A program made the translations under genes and the position numbers. A stretch of DNA of 64,000 nt from Hysterangium stoloniferum (Eukaryota > Basidiomycota > Agaricomycetes > Hysterangiales > Hysterangiaceae): the NCBI GenBank assembly GCA_015178975.1, contig WHVD01000050.1, positions 186,001-250,000 of the forward strand. The letters run 5' to 3'. Every line of letters starts with the position of its first letter. Position 1 is the stretch's first letter. Of this stretch, positions 22,719 through 33,948 are shown piece after piece. The notes beneath the pieces are model-generated. The model did not search any database. It saw nothing but the letters and a program-made list of their open reading frames with translations, and was not told the DNA's origin.

Positions 22719-23744
22719 TCAATCCATTGGATAATCCTCCGTGGCAGAATACCTCAAGAGGGGAGATCTGGCTAATATCGCCGTCGGTTCCTCCTCCGAC
22801 ACCATCTCACCATCTCCATCAGACGGGGGAGATTGAGAAGCGGCAGTATCTTCCTTAGACTTCGTGTGACACTTACGGAAGTGTCTCCTCATATTTGAGG
22901 CCACACTAAATCTCTTGGGGCACTCGGGGAAAAGGCATAAAAACGGCTTCGATCCATCATGTACGCTCCGATGCGTGATGAGGCTGCTAGGTCGAGGAAA
23001 TCCTTTTTGGCAAATGGGGCATACGTGCCTGCGCGCTGCGGCGGGGTCCTCCCCCCTGCCTGCGCGAGATCCAGACGCAGATGCGGTGCGAATTCGATTC
23101 GGCAGTCGCGTGGTCGGTGGGGATGTGATCAGTTCACCAGTGGCCGAGGATGTACGCAGAACACCGAAATAATAGGGGGGCTCCGGAGAGAATGGTGGAG
23201 CGGAATGCGGGGTGGTGGAATGGCCCCATTGAGGAGGACCGGCTGTGTGGGACTCAGGGCGGAGCGGAGTCTTGGAATCAGAGTGGCCATGAATTGAACG
23301 GTGAATCGAGGGTGACGGTGTAGGAGGAAGAGATTGAGCGCTGGAATACAAGCCGAATGAGGGTGGTGGCAAGGATTGGGCCCCGAGGCGCGGGGAAAGG
23401 GAGGATGATGATACTGTGGCGGCACGACATCTATTAGGCTGCCTCTAAATATTCAAAGTAAGAGATGGTTAGATGTGAAGGTTGATAAATAAAATAGAAA
23501 AACGCACAAATTGACTTTCCCTGCTCTCATTGTTAACCCTTGACTCTGCTTGATGAATATCATCTCTATCATGTGGCCATCGTTGTGCATAGGACAAGCT
23601 ACGACCGGAGGCTGTATGAGGCGAGTAGGTGGGCGGAGGTCGAACAAGTGCAAGCTGGTCGCCCAATACTGTACGAATGGGCGGCAGATGGACACGACTC
23701 TGACTAGAGTTTGCTCCTCCGGTAAAGAAGTCCTGAGAAGACAT
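22719..23744 (-). CDS. Two-finger C2H2 zinc-finger protein A (probable transcription factor)
   Basis: Two exons on the minus strand, 23,744-23,508 and 23,444-22,719 (stop), give about 320 residues; the 63-base intron starts GTGCGT and ends TTTAG. The start is the ATG of MSSQDFFTGGANSSQ. The N-terminal two thirds are Pro/Ser-rich and probably disordered. Two adjacent C2H2 fingers lie at about residues 195-250: CPICQKGFPRPSSLITHRSVH (Cys-x2-Cys-x12-His-x3-His) and C-x4-C-x12-H-x4-H with FSVASNMRRH. An acidic/Ser tail follows. The protein should act in the nucleus as a DNA-binding regulator; its targets are unknown. The paralogous gene B (27,260-28,125) has the same finger pair and faces the other way. 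Confidence 0.85.
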
Positions 23745-25177
23745 GGTGTATGGTACGGAGGAAGAGAGGCAGAGGATGATTGTATGGCGATGTCAGATTC
23801 AGAAGGACCGCTGGAGTAAAGATGAGTGCGCGGACATGATCCCCTGTTAAGAAATGGACTGCGATCTTATAACATTTTTGTTGACGACGACAGAAACGGG
23901 GATATTGATGGCCGGGGTGGTGTTCTAAGGGTGCCTAGCTAACTCATCGTGGTGCAGTGCGTTCAAAGTTCCGATGAATTGCACTGTTGTATGCCGGACA
24001 GGCCGTCGTCTGGATCAACGAACCAAGCCATTGGTACTACTGTTGACGGACATAATGGGCTTATGTAACTGTGCAAATCAGGATCAATCATGCTGATCTC
24101 TCCCTTCCCTTCTTAGCGACGCACTATGATTTCTCTGAAGCGCGCCGGGAATCTTAGAACTGGTTATTATCTTTGGTTATACATGGGTTTCAATCGTGTG
24201 TGGTGTTTGTTTTACTCCCTCAACCAGCTTCGCTCAACCGGTAGTGATCCTGACTGCGATCTTTAAATAGATTTGAACCGACAGTTTGGCTGCTGCCAGG
24301 ATACTGCATAATCAGGAGTGATTAGCTAATATCAGCAGGGTTGCTCATGATCACCAATGCTATAACGCATGGAAAGGTCGCTATGCAGCTAAATGCAAAA
24401 ATTGATATATTCTGCATCGCATCCATCTTGATCCATGCGATGTCGCGTGTCCCAAACGTGGAGTAGTAATCAATTAATGATTATGACACTAGTACGATGA
24501 CAGGGTTGCCAAAGTTGATCATAGTTATGAATGCCGTCTATTTGCATCGGGTTGAAGCAATTTTCGGTTCTCATATTACGCAGATCATGTGCTCAATATA
24601 GTTGGTCTTTCCTCCCATGGGACATATTCGCGTCCGCTCGCTTTGGGACTTACCATGTTGGGACTGCACTTGGTGTAATAAAACGTTCCCGCATGCTTTG
24701 TACCCGAGGATCTTCCCTTCCTCTCTTTATCATGCAATCCCCTCTCCTCCGTTTACAGTGAGATCCCTTGCGCATTTTTCTCCAAGGGGAAAGGCCTTGA
24801 GCAGAAATGTGGACAGCTAAAAAATGGAAATGCCGAAACCCAACGCGTCTTCCAGCTGTGTCTTGTAGGTTGGTATGATGAGGAGGTGTCGTGGCCCCGC
24901 CTGCTTACCTACACAGTGTGGCGGTAATCCGGGAACATCCAAATCCGGCGAGTGCCGCCCATCATTGATCCGCAGTATTGTTTCAATCCCTGTCACGGTG
25001 TCACCTTAATACATTCAAAATTTTCACTATTATGTAAACTACCATAAATATTTGTAGATTCTGTAGAATGTCGCTAACTCTATGCTCGCGTACCAGAGGG
25101 GGCCGTCGTTTATTGTGTTGCTCTCCGGCGGTCTATGGCCAATGGACATCTCTGTATATATAAGATGAAGGTTGTAA
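23745..25177. other. Intergenic region, no gene recognised
   Basis: 5' flank of C2H2 gene A followed by sequence with short frames only. No repeat ends were recognised. Confidence 0.45.
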
Positions 25178-25761
25178 TCAACCGTGAGAGATGCCTATTT
25201 GTCTCTTAGTTACTGGCAGTTGAAAACCTCTGGCATTGATCTTCTGCGTTTTCAGAAGATCTCGGGACCGATTTCGGTTGTTCGCATGAACGAAATTTTT
25301 TCTTATTTTATTTCCTGCGCCAAAGATGTTTGACCTCATAGAAGACAGATTGGAATCGCTAAAAATCGCAGAACGTCCAATATTATTTCCCGCCGTCGCC
25401 CTCTCCTTTGGATACCAAGGCCATCTAATGTAAGTCCAACCGACTTGAAAGCGACGAGATCGGTTTACGCCATGAGATTCGCTACGGTTGAACCAGACGT
25501 TAAGTTTACTGTGGAAAGGGAAATTTTCACCCGCGTATCCAGATACCTTTTCATTTCTAGACACGAAGACAACACCGACAGCCCCTCCCCACAATAATGC
25601 TCCACTACTGATATTTGAAGGTTACTAGAGCTTGCATCATATTTTCTTTTGCCTTTTCTTTTGGCCGATTGACAAAGTTTTTGTAATATATTTAGGTCAA
25701 TGGAGAATATCTTTTTTTTGAAGACACACAATGAAGCATTCATCGGACGCTCTAACCACAC
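25178..25761 (-). CDS. Possible small gene, not recognised
   Basis: Two overlapping open stretches on the minus strand (25,761-25,465 and 25,594-25,178) together cover about 580 bases. The encoded text is basic and Asn/Arg-rich (NRSRDLLKTQK), with no domain I know. No clear intron joins the two frames. It could be chance openness in host DNA. Confidence 0.2.
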
Positions 25762-25800
25762 TCTGATTATTGTAGCCGTACTAAGTGCTAGAAAATGATA

Positions 25801-25894
25801 ATTTGCAACTAATAAAATATTAGCAAACTGAATTGGTTCCTGATATGAATATCAGGAACACCATTCAGTTTCCTAATATATATTAGTTGCAAAT
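25801..25894. repeat. 94-base near-perfect inverted repeat (hairpin)
   Basis: Two 46-base arms (25,801-25,846 and 25,849-25,894) are separated by only two bases and pair at about 90%, with the outer 14 and inner 10 bases perfect (ATTTGCAACTAATA...TTCCTGATAT). No target duplication is visible. It could be a fold-back mini-element or give a transcript with a long stem. Confidence 0.85.
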
Positions 25895-27259
25895 ACTCTC
25901 TATGCCGTTTATTTGAAGATTTTATATATGATTTGGATGACCCTGCATCTCCTCTTTTACATATGCTAGTGCAGATACTGGACTTTCGTTATCATTCGCC
26001 ATAGCAGCTCTAAGTAACTATGCACAAGAACACGCGCTTGTGTCTAGTGATTGATGAACTGCGGGAAATTATATACGAGCAACCTTGCATTGTATTGAGA
26101 TGGTGCCTTCGACAATTCAAGCTCTCCACCTTTGCGAAGGCGCCCTCACTCATATTCTTTGGTGCTCATCCATCCAGACATACCCGTTGAATGTAAGGAG
26201 GCTGTGCGTGAATCATTACTGTCCTTCTTTCCTGTACGGGAAGTTTCTAAATTCTTCCGGAATGTTTCCATAATTCGGGAGGCGGTACCAGAAACTTTAA
26301 ACACACGCACCCTAGGCCATATCCATTCTCGTATATATTTGCAGATAACATATTAAACAGTAGGGAGCAGTGTTCAGGATATAATGCATGGCTTTACCAC
26401 TATGTGCAATGTTTGTAGAACCTTAGGCACAATTCCTTTATTTCATGTTTTTGACAATTTACTTTCGCATTGTCGGACTGCCCCATGGAGGACATGAGGC
26501 AGATGTATATTTTTCTGTATTCCCGTTAGTCATTATGAGGCCATTTGGGTGCCCAGACCTATGCTGGATTCATGGATAAACATATTACCACTGCACGGGA
26601 TTAAGATTCATGCCGAATTTTCTGATCCAGGGACAGGGCCCATCTTCGCTAAACGGCCCTTTCCGGCAGAGCCACCGGAGATCATTTTCGGGATCGCCTG
26701 CCGTAAACGCCTCTGATCCGTGGCCTAGGTTGAGAGAGACACAGCCTAGTAGATGGCAACCTACGGCCTTGATCAGAGTAACGTGGACACATCAACTTAC
26801 CCCACCCAAGGATGTGATCATTGAACTCTTCTCCTTGCGACGAGACATCCGTTGACAACTACAGCTCAGAGCTCCCGAAACATGTGCCCTTGATCGCACA
26901 TGGCCACTGAATTCCGGGGCAAAGATGGAGCCTGATCCCCGACTCTCATTCTTAGCGAATCACTGTGTTTGTGGTCTCCTCCTACGCATTGAACCGAGCT
27001 GCCCAGAGTACGGCTAGCCTCATCAGGGCATACGACCGGCTAAGAAACATCCTCTCCTTTGTTCGTCCTAAATTTCCGATGATAATAATAGCTTCAAACG
27101 GACGTATCGGAGGGAATAGACTGCTCTTGTCCCGGGGGGGGCGAGTATAATAAGGGATGCCCACATGGCTGATTTACATCACCATCCTCCTCAATTTGGT
27201 TAGCATCTTCAGTCGCACGTGCCTCAGTATCACATACTCAAGCATCTTCACATATTATA
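25895..27259. other. Intergenic region upstream of C2H2 gene B
   Basis: Short frames only (for example 26,610-26,855). A TATA-like GTATAATAAG lies at about 27,144-27,153, roughly 110 bases before the ATG of gene B, following a C/G-rich run, and is a plausible core promoter. Confidence 0.4.
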
Positions 27260-28125
27260 ATGGCCTCGCATAATAACTACTACAAGTCGTCGTCTTCCCG
27301 CAACGCCTTGCCATCCATTCGCGATGTACTACCAGGTAAGAGCATCACGGCCCTCGCATAGAATTACCAGTATTCTAATTATCCTTTTTATAGACCACTT
27401 TGACCGACAAGAGTCTCCCTATTCATTTGACTCCATTAACCGTGCTCTCCCGGTCACTTCTGGGTCCTCCCGTTCAAGGGTGTGCCGCTTTACCAAAACT
27501 CCCATTGTCACAATCTAATCATTCAATATCACAGGGTGCCTATCCTTCCCATTCAAGCTCAGGGCCCACACTCCCGCCAATTCACGCCTCTCACTCCCAA
27601 CCACACTCATATGCCACCCCGTCATCACAATATCACCATCAACAACAATCCTCATATACCAACGCTAGGTCATCGTCGACCAATCCCAACCCCAACGATC
27701 CTAATGCACCATACTCCTTTGATGTGTTCCGCCCCACCTCTCTAGGGCTGGTTCACGCCTCATCATCAAGCCGATCGCAAGGGATTTTGAGGAGTACCCG
27801 CGTTGATGCCGGCAAAAGGAATTCAGGCTACGAAGACGAGGACGAAGCGGGCGACGATACCACAAAGAAGCATGCGTGTCCACACTGTGGAAAGAGGTTT
27901 GGGAGGCCATCGAGTTTGAAGGCCCACGAGGTGGTTCATACGGAGGATAAACCACATGAGTGTCCCTTCCCCGGATGTGGCAAATCGTTCACGGTTCCTT
28001 CTAATATGAGGAGACATTATAGAAGTGCTCATACCAACGAAGGCAAGGGGGATGAAGACGCGGGGTACAGTTCGGCGTATCCCTCTAGTTCCAACAATTA
28101 CTACTCCTCTTCATCTCGTAGATGA
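27260..28125 (+). CDS. Two-finger C2H2 zinc-finger protein B (probable transcription factor)
   Basis: Three exons, 27,260-27,335, 27,394-27,479 and 27,535-28,125 (stop), encode about 250 residues. The introns are 58 and 55 bases (GTAAGA...TAG and GTGTGC...CACAG). The start is ATG at 27,260 (MASHNNYYKSSSSRN). A long Ser/Pro/His/Gln-rich region precedes two C2H2 fingers (about residues 177-230): CPHCGKRFGRPSSLKAHEVVH and C-x4-C-x12-H-x4-H with FTVPSNMRRHYRSAH. The linker HTEDKPHEC resembles the canonical TGEKP linker. A Tyr/Ser-rich tail ends the protein. Likely a nuclear DNA-binding regulator and paralogue of gene A: the same finger order, the PSSL and SNMRRH words, and a similar disordered N-terminus. 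Confidence 0.88.
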
Positions 28126-29904
28126 ATTTGGAGTCACCAACCCTCGCCATAATATATAAACCCAACATTCATCTGTTCAAGCCACGACTCACATATTTAT
28201 TATTAGAAGACTTTTGTATCAACTAGGTCCAGTCCCGTTTTAGTCGTTATTTCTTAACCTAATTCATTGTTCTCTGTTGGGAATTTCAATGTATCCACCT
28301 CCCCGCTATCATATTCTAAAGTGTCCGCTATTGTATTATTCTAGATGCGTTATTTATAGAAGTATTTATGATTCATCAGGTACTTAATAGCTGTCGCCAA
28401 GAGCTATTCAGGACCTTGACGATCTGTTGCGGAGATCTCGTTCTCTCTGGGGTATACCTAGATTGTCTGTCTCGCAATTGTATTGTTCGTATTGTTCACT
28501 TTAATCTTTTTCTTTTCCAGCGACCTCTCTTATCCTTATTACCATTTTGGGGTTGTGTTATTTATTCATTATGTGCTTATTTGTGCTTAATAATAGCTGT
28601 CGTCATATTAGATTGCTACCAGCTGTTCCGGGTACCATGACGAAAGCTTATGACACAGCGCTTAGCCTTTCGGCCCCAGAACTCTGGTGAAGATTTCAAG
28701 GTTACTATGTTTGGAAAAATAAATAATTCTGTCTGATGACCCTCCGTGAGAAAAAATGAACCCCGAAACATTTATCTTTGAGGACCCCCCCCCTCCCAAA
28801 AAAAAAAAACGAAAAAAAAAGATCGGGTTGGCCGACCAGACGTTAGTGGGAGGGAAAAGGCTTTGGATTTGAAACTCAAAAGGATCCTTAGTTACTTCGT
28901 GGAGCCCTTTGAGAGTTGAGAACTTGGCGCAGGCGCCCATTACCATTCTTCCTAGGACAAGACTAATAATAGAATATTAGTGACTCGGCAGCTCGAAGTA
29001 ACTTGTGGGGTGTGGGTGCTCGAGTGGGTTACTAGTTTGACTTAACCTTTTGTATATTTAATAGTGCGTAGTTACAGTCCCAATAAAATAGATCATTCTC
29101 CTCTTATTATTTCTCTGCGCAAGTTTTCTACGTACACCGACTCCAATTATAACTTCCGAACTGACAGAACCGTATATCATCATGATGTGGTTTATTTAAA
29201 TGACTCGGATCAATTAGTTAACTGTGGATGGAAGGCAATGCAAGCTGTGGCCTGGGGTGTTTTGCATCATGGGAAGGGAGTCATAGTCATAAGAAGGACG
29301 ATTTGGGATACGTGGACCAACTGCTGGGTGGCATGATAGACAAGGGTGAATCAGACGTTGAAGGTGGTTCCGCATTGATCTGAACCTGTTAATCGGGAAG
29401 CGGAGGGGATTTCGGTGCCGATAGGGTTGTAGAATACGTCATCCCGCATGATCCCTCTGGTTACACCATAATTGACCGATCAGACCCTTATTATCTAGAT
29501 CAACAGAGAGTGAGCATAAGGACACCTGGGGGCTAACTTATATATTACAGCCATGAACGCTCCGAATTTGGAAATGGCTAAACAATATCCATTAAATGAT
29601 TATAGGTAAAAATATAACACAAAGATACCGTAACTCAGATTTTCAACTTGCGATATTACAGGGAAGTCTTGTCATATTGGCCATGGTGAATTGTAAACGG
29701 CCTAAAACTATACATCACTCACCATATCAGGAAATAACCCTAGGGTATACCACTGTGACCAAGTGTGACGAGTTTTGGCACATGTTAAACATCCAGTTGG
29801 CTTCTAGGCGCGACTATCATTTAAAGCAATGCCCAACTCCAGTGATACATGCAAGTAAGTCAATCTAGAGATTATTATGCAAATGTCGTTTTATATGTAC
29901 TGAT
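28126..29904. other. Intergenic region, with possible upstream exons of the next gene
   Basis: 3' flank of gene B, then homopolymer-rich DNA (C run, A runs around 28,785-28,820). Plus-strand open stretches at 29,064-29,336 (WKAMQAVAWGVLHHGKGVIVI), about 29,394-29,515 (VEYVIPHDPSGYTIIDR) and 29,635-29,860 look protein-like. They may be 5' exons of the gene that follows, but I could not join them with consistent splice phases. Confidence 0.4.
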
Positions 29905-31950
29905 GGTGGCAGGTTTAACGCGTTATACAACGCCCCGGTGGACATCCAAAAACCACTAGTCGGAAATCAACTTCAACCTCATCCTTCGTCAATTGAAAAG
30001 ATGAAATTAGCAACATCCCTGAATAACGCACAAGAACGCTTCGGACGGCTACCAAAGATAAGCCTGGCTGATAAGAAGACGGAGTTAGAGGCGCTTTTCG
30101 ACGAGTACAGGCGGGACACCTATCGCCCAACAATCACAAGCATAAGCGAGGAAATCTCAGAGGAAATAGTGGACAGCATTACCTCGTGGTTAAGTGATAT
30201 TTGGCAGACGGTGTATGAATTTGGAGTCGATTTTGAGAATGCACATCAGTGTTTGAAATTCAGCTGTGAGGCATTATATCGTCTGTCGACCACTGGAAAC
30301 GGGTGTGTTGGCATATCTTACTCTGCCTATATTCAACTGAACGGGTGGCATTCAGCTGTAAATGTATTTTCATGAACATGTATCTTCCGATTTCCATCAA
30401 GGACAGCAGTAACACGGTTATTAAACATTTCTCGTATCCTGGGGCCTATTTACTCGAGGACACGTTTCTTTGGATTTGGAGGGAAATGTTACTCAAGATG
30501 CTGGCCAGCGGAGAGCATCGATATATTGCAGCTATACCAGATATGCTCAAAGACATCCAGTCAACCACTGCAGAATGGGGGACCTCATTGGACCGTCTTC
30601 TGATCGCTGGAGGAAGAGGTATTTAATTGGTGCTCACTTTTTCATTTGATGTACATTCACGTATAACAGTTTGTTCTAATGATGTCGATGAAAAGTATAT
30701 GTTCGAAGAAGAAGGCGACGATGTCGATGACGTCCAGTGTCCATCGCACGCCGTCCACTGGCCTGATTCACTGGTGGAACATCTCCCGGCTCTCCGGACT
30801 CATATATCCACCGCTCTTCTCGAAGCATTTCAACTCACCCCATCCTTGTCGCTGTACAACACGATCACCTCTCTATCACCCCTCGCCATCCCATTGCTTG
30901 TCTTGCATCTTAAGCAGGAAGCCCGCCACGATCCTGCAGCTGCAGCCACTGCGCTTGAGATATACGCAGCGAATGGCGATTGCGATGCTATCGCAAGTAC
31001 TTTGGAGGTCGCACGGCCTATACTCCGTAATCGAGATGGCGTCGCCGTACGCGTCGCTGTGCACGCATTGGCGAGCCATGCCAAGCATATCGGTCTCGCA
31101 TTGCACATCATCGAACGTGAACTCCGAGATTGTCTAGAGGCCTTGCACGCCATGATTATTAATCATGTATTTGGCGACATTGAGAAGGCCGAGAGTCAAA
31201 TTCTACTAACGGAGGCGACGCTCCTCGACATGGAATCTCAAGCGAGAAAAGACGCAATTGATCACTGGGCTGATACAATAATTCCAAATCCTTGGGATGA
31301 CAGTCCAATGAGGTAATACGCTTTGCTTCTTGTTAACGCAATCGCTGATTCAGACGGCAACTCAGTGTCACTGAATTCTTGATGGGATTTCCTCATGTAT
31401 TCAGCCCAAGCAGTGCTCAGGACCCTGACCCTTTCTTTTTCGGCGAAGTTAGAGAAGACCATCCCGATTACGAGGATCTGAGAGATGAGTGGCGTCCTCG
31501 TCTAAAGGAACGATTCGATGACTGGGTCTCTCTTGCCGCATCTCTAAAATCCTTTGGGCTCAGCATTTTAAGAAGAATAGAGGACACGATCAATGAAAGA
31601 ATGCCATATCTAGCCTATCGCGACGTTGCCGAAGAAATGATTGGAAGGTGAGCCATGATCGTCAACGCTTGTCCTTATATTTCTAACATACAAACAGAAT
31701 CCATGATAAGCCGCATAGTTACCATATATGCGATGCTCTAGACATCATGTCCCGATTCATGCAGACGCAGCAAGCGAAGGCTCTTTCAGAAAAACTGCAG
31801 GTAGCAGCCAAGATGGCGGAGATGAATAGTTTGATGCAACAGAACGCAAGCATAAGCTCCAACTATGTAAGACCTAGCGGTAGTGTGTCTAGTTTTTTTG
31901 ACATGAACGCTGGGGATTTCACGATATCCGGACTTGGAGCACTTGATTGA
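29905..31950 (+). CDS. Multi-exon hypothetical protein, 5' end unresolved
   Basis: Five exons join in frame: about 29,917-30,302, 30,356-30,618, 30,670-31,312, 31,354-31,647 and 31,698-31,950 (stop). The introns are 53, 51, 41 and 50 bases long, starting GTGTGT, GTATTT, GTAATA and GTGAGC and ending in CAG. The protein part is at least about 610 residues. It is mostly helical and acidic in the middle (YMFEEEGDDVDDV), with a repeat-like helical region (ALEIYAANGDCDAIASTLEVA) and a C-terminal EKLQVAAKMAEMN helix. I recognise no domain. The length, clean splice phases and protein-like composition argue for a real expressed host gene; the start codon and first exons lie upstream and are unclear. 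Function unknown. Confidence 0.65.
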
Positions 31951-33948
31951 ATTTGAACGCCTGGCGCCCCACTTGTCGACGCGATGAAGAAACCGCCCAG
32001 CGTGGCAAGACAGCTGTGTGTTGTTGACGGCTATTCCTTACCGATTCCATATCTCCATTCCCCGACATTGTGGTTATCTTTCCTAGCATCTTAATTTCGC
32101 ATATTACGTATGTCCTTACCATTGTATGTACTTCAGAATCAACCAATTGAAATACGATTCATGATTACGTCTCTTCTTACTACTGCTCGCACAACCAGGT
32201 GATTTAGCCTAGGCAGCTTTGGCCACTCAAAAGACTCCATTTATACTTTAGATGAACACACCAGAATAGTCTTAAAAGACACCAAGTCGCCATGATTGGA
32301 TGGGCTTCGTAGCTAGGAGAGAAGGTGGATGAGGCTGTGATCTTCCCTCGTCAGTCAAAAGGAAAACAGAGAGATCTCTGATCCGATTACCGTTTTTATT
32401 CGGATCAGAGAGAAAACCAAAACAGCCAGAAGCTCAATAATCCATATGCTCTGATCATGCGAGGTAGTCCTCTGGCCATGGGTGCTGTTTTCTTCTGATT
32501 AGCCCATCGGCACACTTCGGAAAAGGCCTTGGGCCGAGTTGTGTGCAATGATCCAATTCAAGGTGGGCAAAATATGGCATTAGCTATATTATTGGAGAGC
32601 TCGATATAAAGGTACCCGGGGTGCTCAAGAGCTCAGCTCGCTGTCTGAAGGGAAATTGGTAAGTTTTATCTGCAGACGGCGTCGCAATGTGGTTGATCCA
32701 TATTATTGTTCGTTGCAGCTTGGACACAGCCAAGATGATGGTGGCTCTTAGTGATGGTGATCCAGACCTGCTGACGAATCGCACCGCCGCCTTCGGCCAA
32801 CCTGGTTTGTATGCAATCAAGAAAGGCAGATGTGTCGATCAACTCGCACAGAGATCGGAGAGTAACATTAGACATGTGAATGATCTCGGCCGCTCAAATC
32901 AAATCAGGCAGTCAGGGTGACTTCTTGGCCATGGCGACCTGATTTGGGAGGACGGAACTCGCAAGTAAGTTCCCCGGACAGGTGACTCCATTAGACTCTA
33001 TTTCAAGTACTACAGTGCATTATGCTGTTCCAAAAGCGGTTAGTCCTATATCTTGTGTCTATTGAAAAAATGCGCAAGAATTGCTGAAACTCACCAGGGA
33101 GTGGCGCTGCACCGTTCGGGTCTGGGTGTGTTTGTCTCGAACCGTTTCCAGTCATTCTCTACTTTCGAAGAAACGAGTAGGAGCCGAGTATCAGGTCATC
33201 ATGATCGTCACATCCTACCACGAACGTCACTGACGATCTATTGCACACACGAGGTGATCTTTGTTTACGATTACGTCACAGCGCAGATTACACATGTATT
33301 ATTTCGTGCGAATCAATAGCCGATAATAAAAAGGAATAAATGTGACTACCTCAGTGTATACTTTTTCTCACCAAGGTATTCCGTTACTTGTGACAAGGTG
33401 ACTTTCTTCTGGTAAATACACATTGTGTCTTTGGAAGAAACAACTTCGACAGGCTCTTTCACACCCCATGTATAGATTTACCTACAAAGGCAGGTTTCAA
33501 CACTAATGGATGTGCCCACACAGCTTACTAGCGAAATTCAGGCCAGTGTCGTCCTAACGTGGAGACGCTCGATCCGGTGGAATAAACATGCGGCCGGAAT
33601 TAAAACCTCCGGGCCGTACTTTGAACAGCAGGCGCTATAGATATCAGCTCGGGACTGATAAGGCACTTTATTTATTCTCGAATACAAATACGCAAAGTGT
33701 CACTACTAATTAGACATTGCCATACCATCCAAACTTCATTCATCGGGGGGATTTTCTCATTCAATGTTTGTGAATAAAAAGTCGATGCTTTAGGCAGAGT
33801 TGATGTTGATCACACGTGGCAGTGGTGAGAATCCGCAACAGCCAGCACCTGGCGCCGAACAAGAGAATCGCGGGAATTGAGTAACGGTGCCTTGCGTCTC
33901 TTAAAAGACCTGTCAACGAAGTGGGAGGCATCACCCTTCGCTACACCA
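31951..33948. other. Intergenic region, no gene recognised
   Basis: About 2 kb with short frames only (for example 32,687-32,920 and 33,053-33,319 plus). No motif or repeat was recognised. The final part should hold the promoter of the peroxygenase-like gene. Confidence 0.45.

Noticed and set aside
22915-23297. Plus-strand frames over C2H2 gene A
   Set aside because: Antisense shadows of the zinc-finger exon; the minus strand carries the clear C2H2 pattern and a valid intron.
26610-26855. 81-codon plus-strand frame as a gene
   Set aside because: No homology recognised, no splice partners, and the region looks like promoter-side intergenic DNA.
30830-31153. Minus-strand frame of 107 codons within the hypothetical gene
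   Set aside because: Antisense to a well-phased exon and rich in Ser/Arg/Ala as expected of a shadow frame.
33877-33948. Longer N-terminus of the peroxygenase-like protein
   Set aside because: The open frame upstream begins with TTG and has no ATG before 33,949, so the later ATG is the plausible start.
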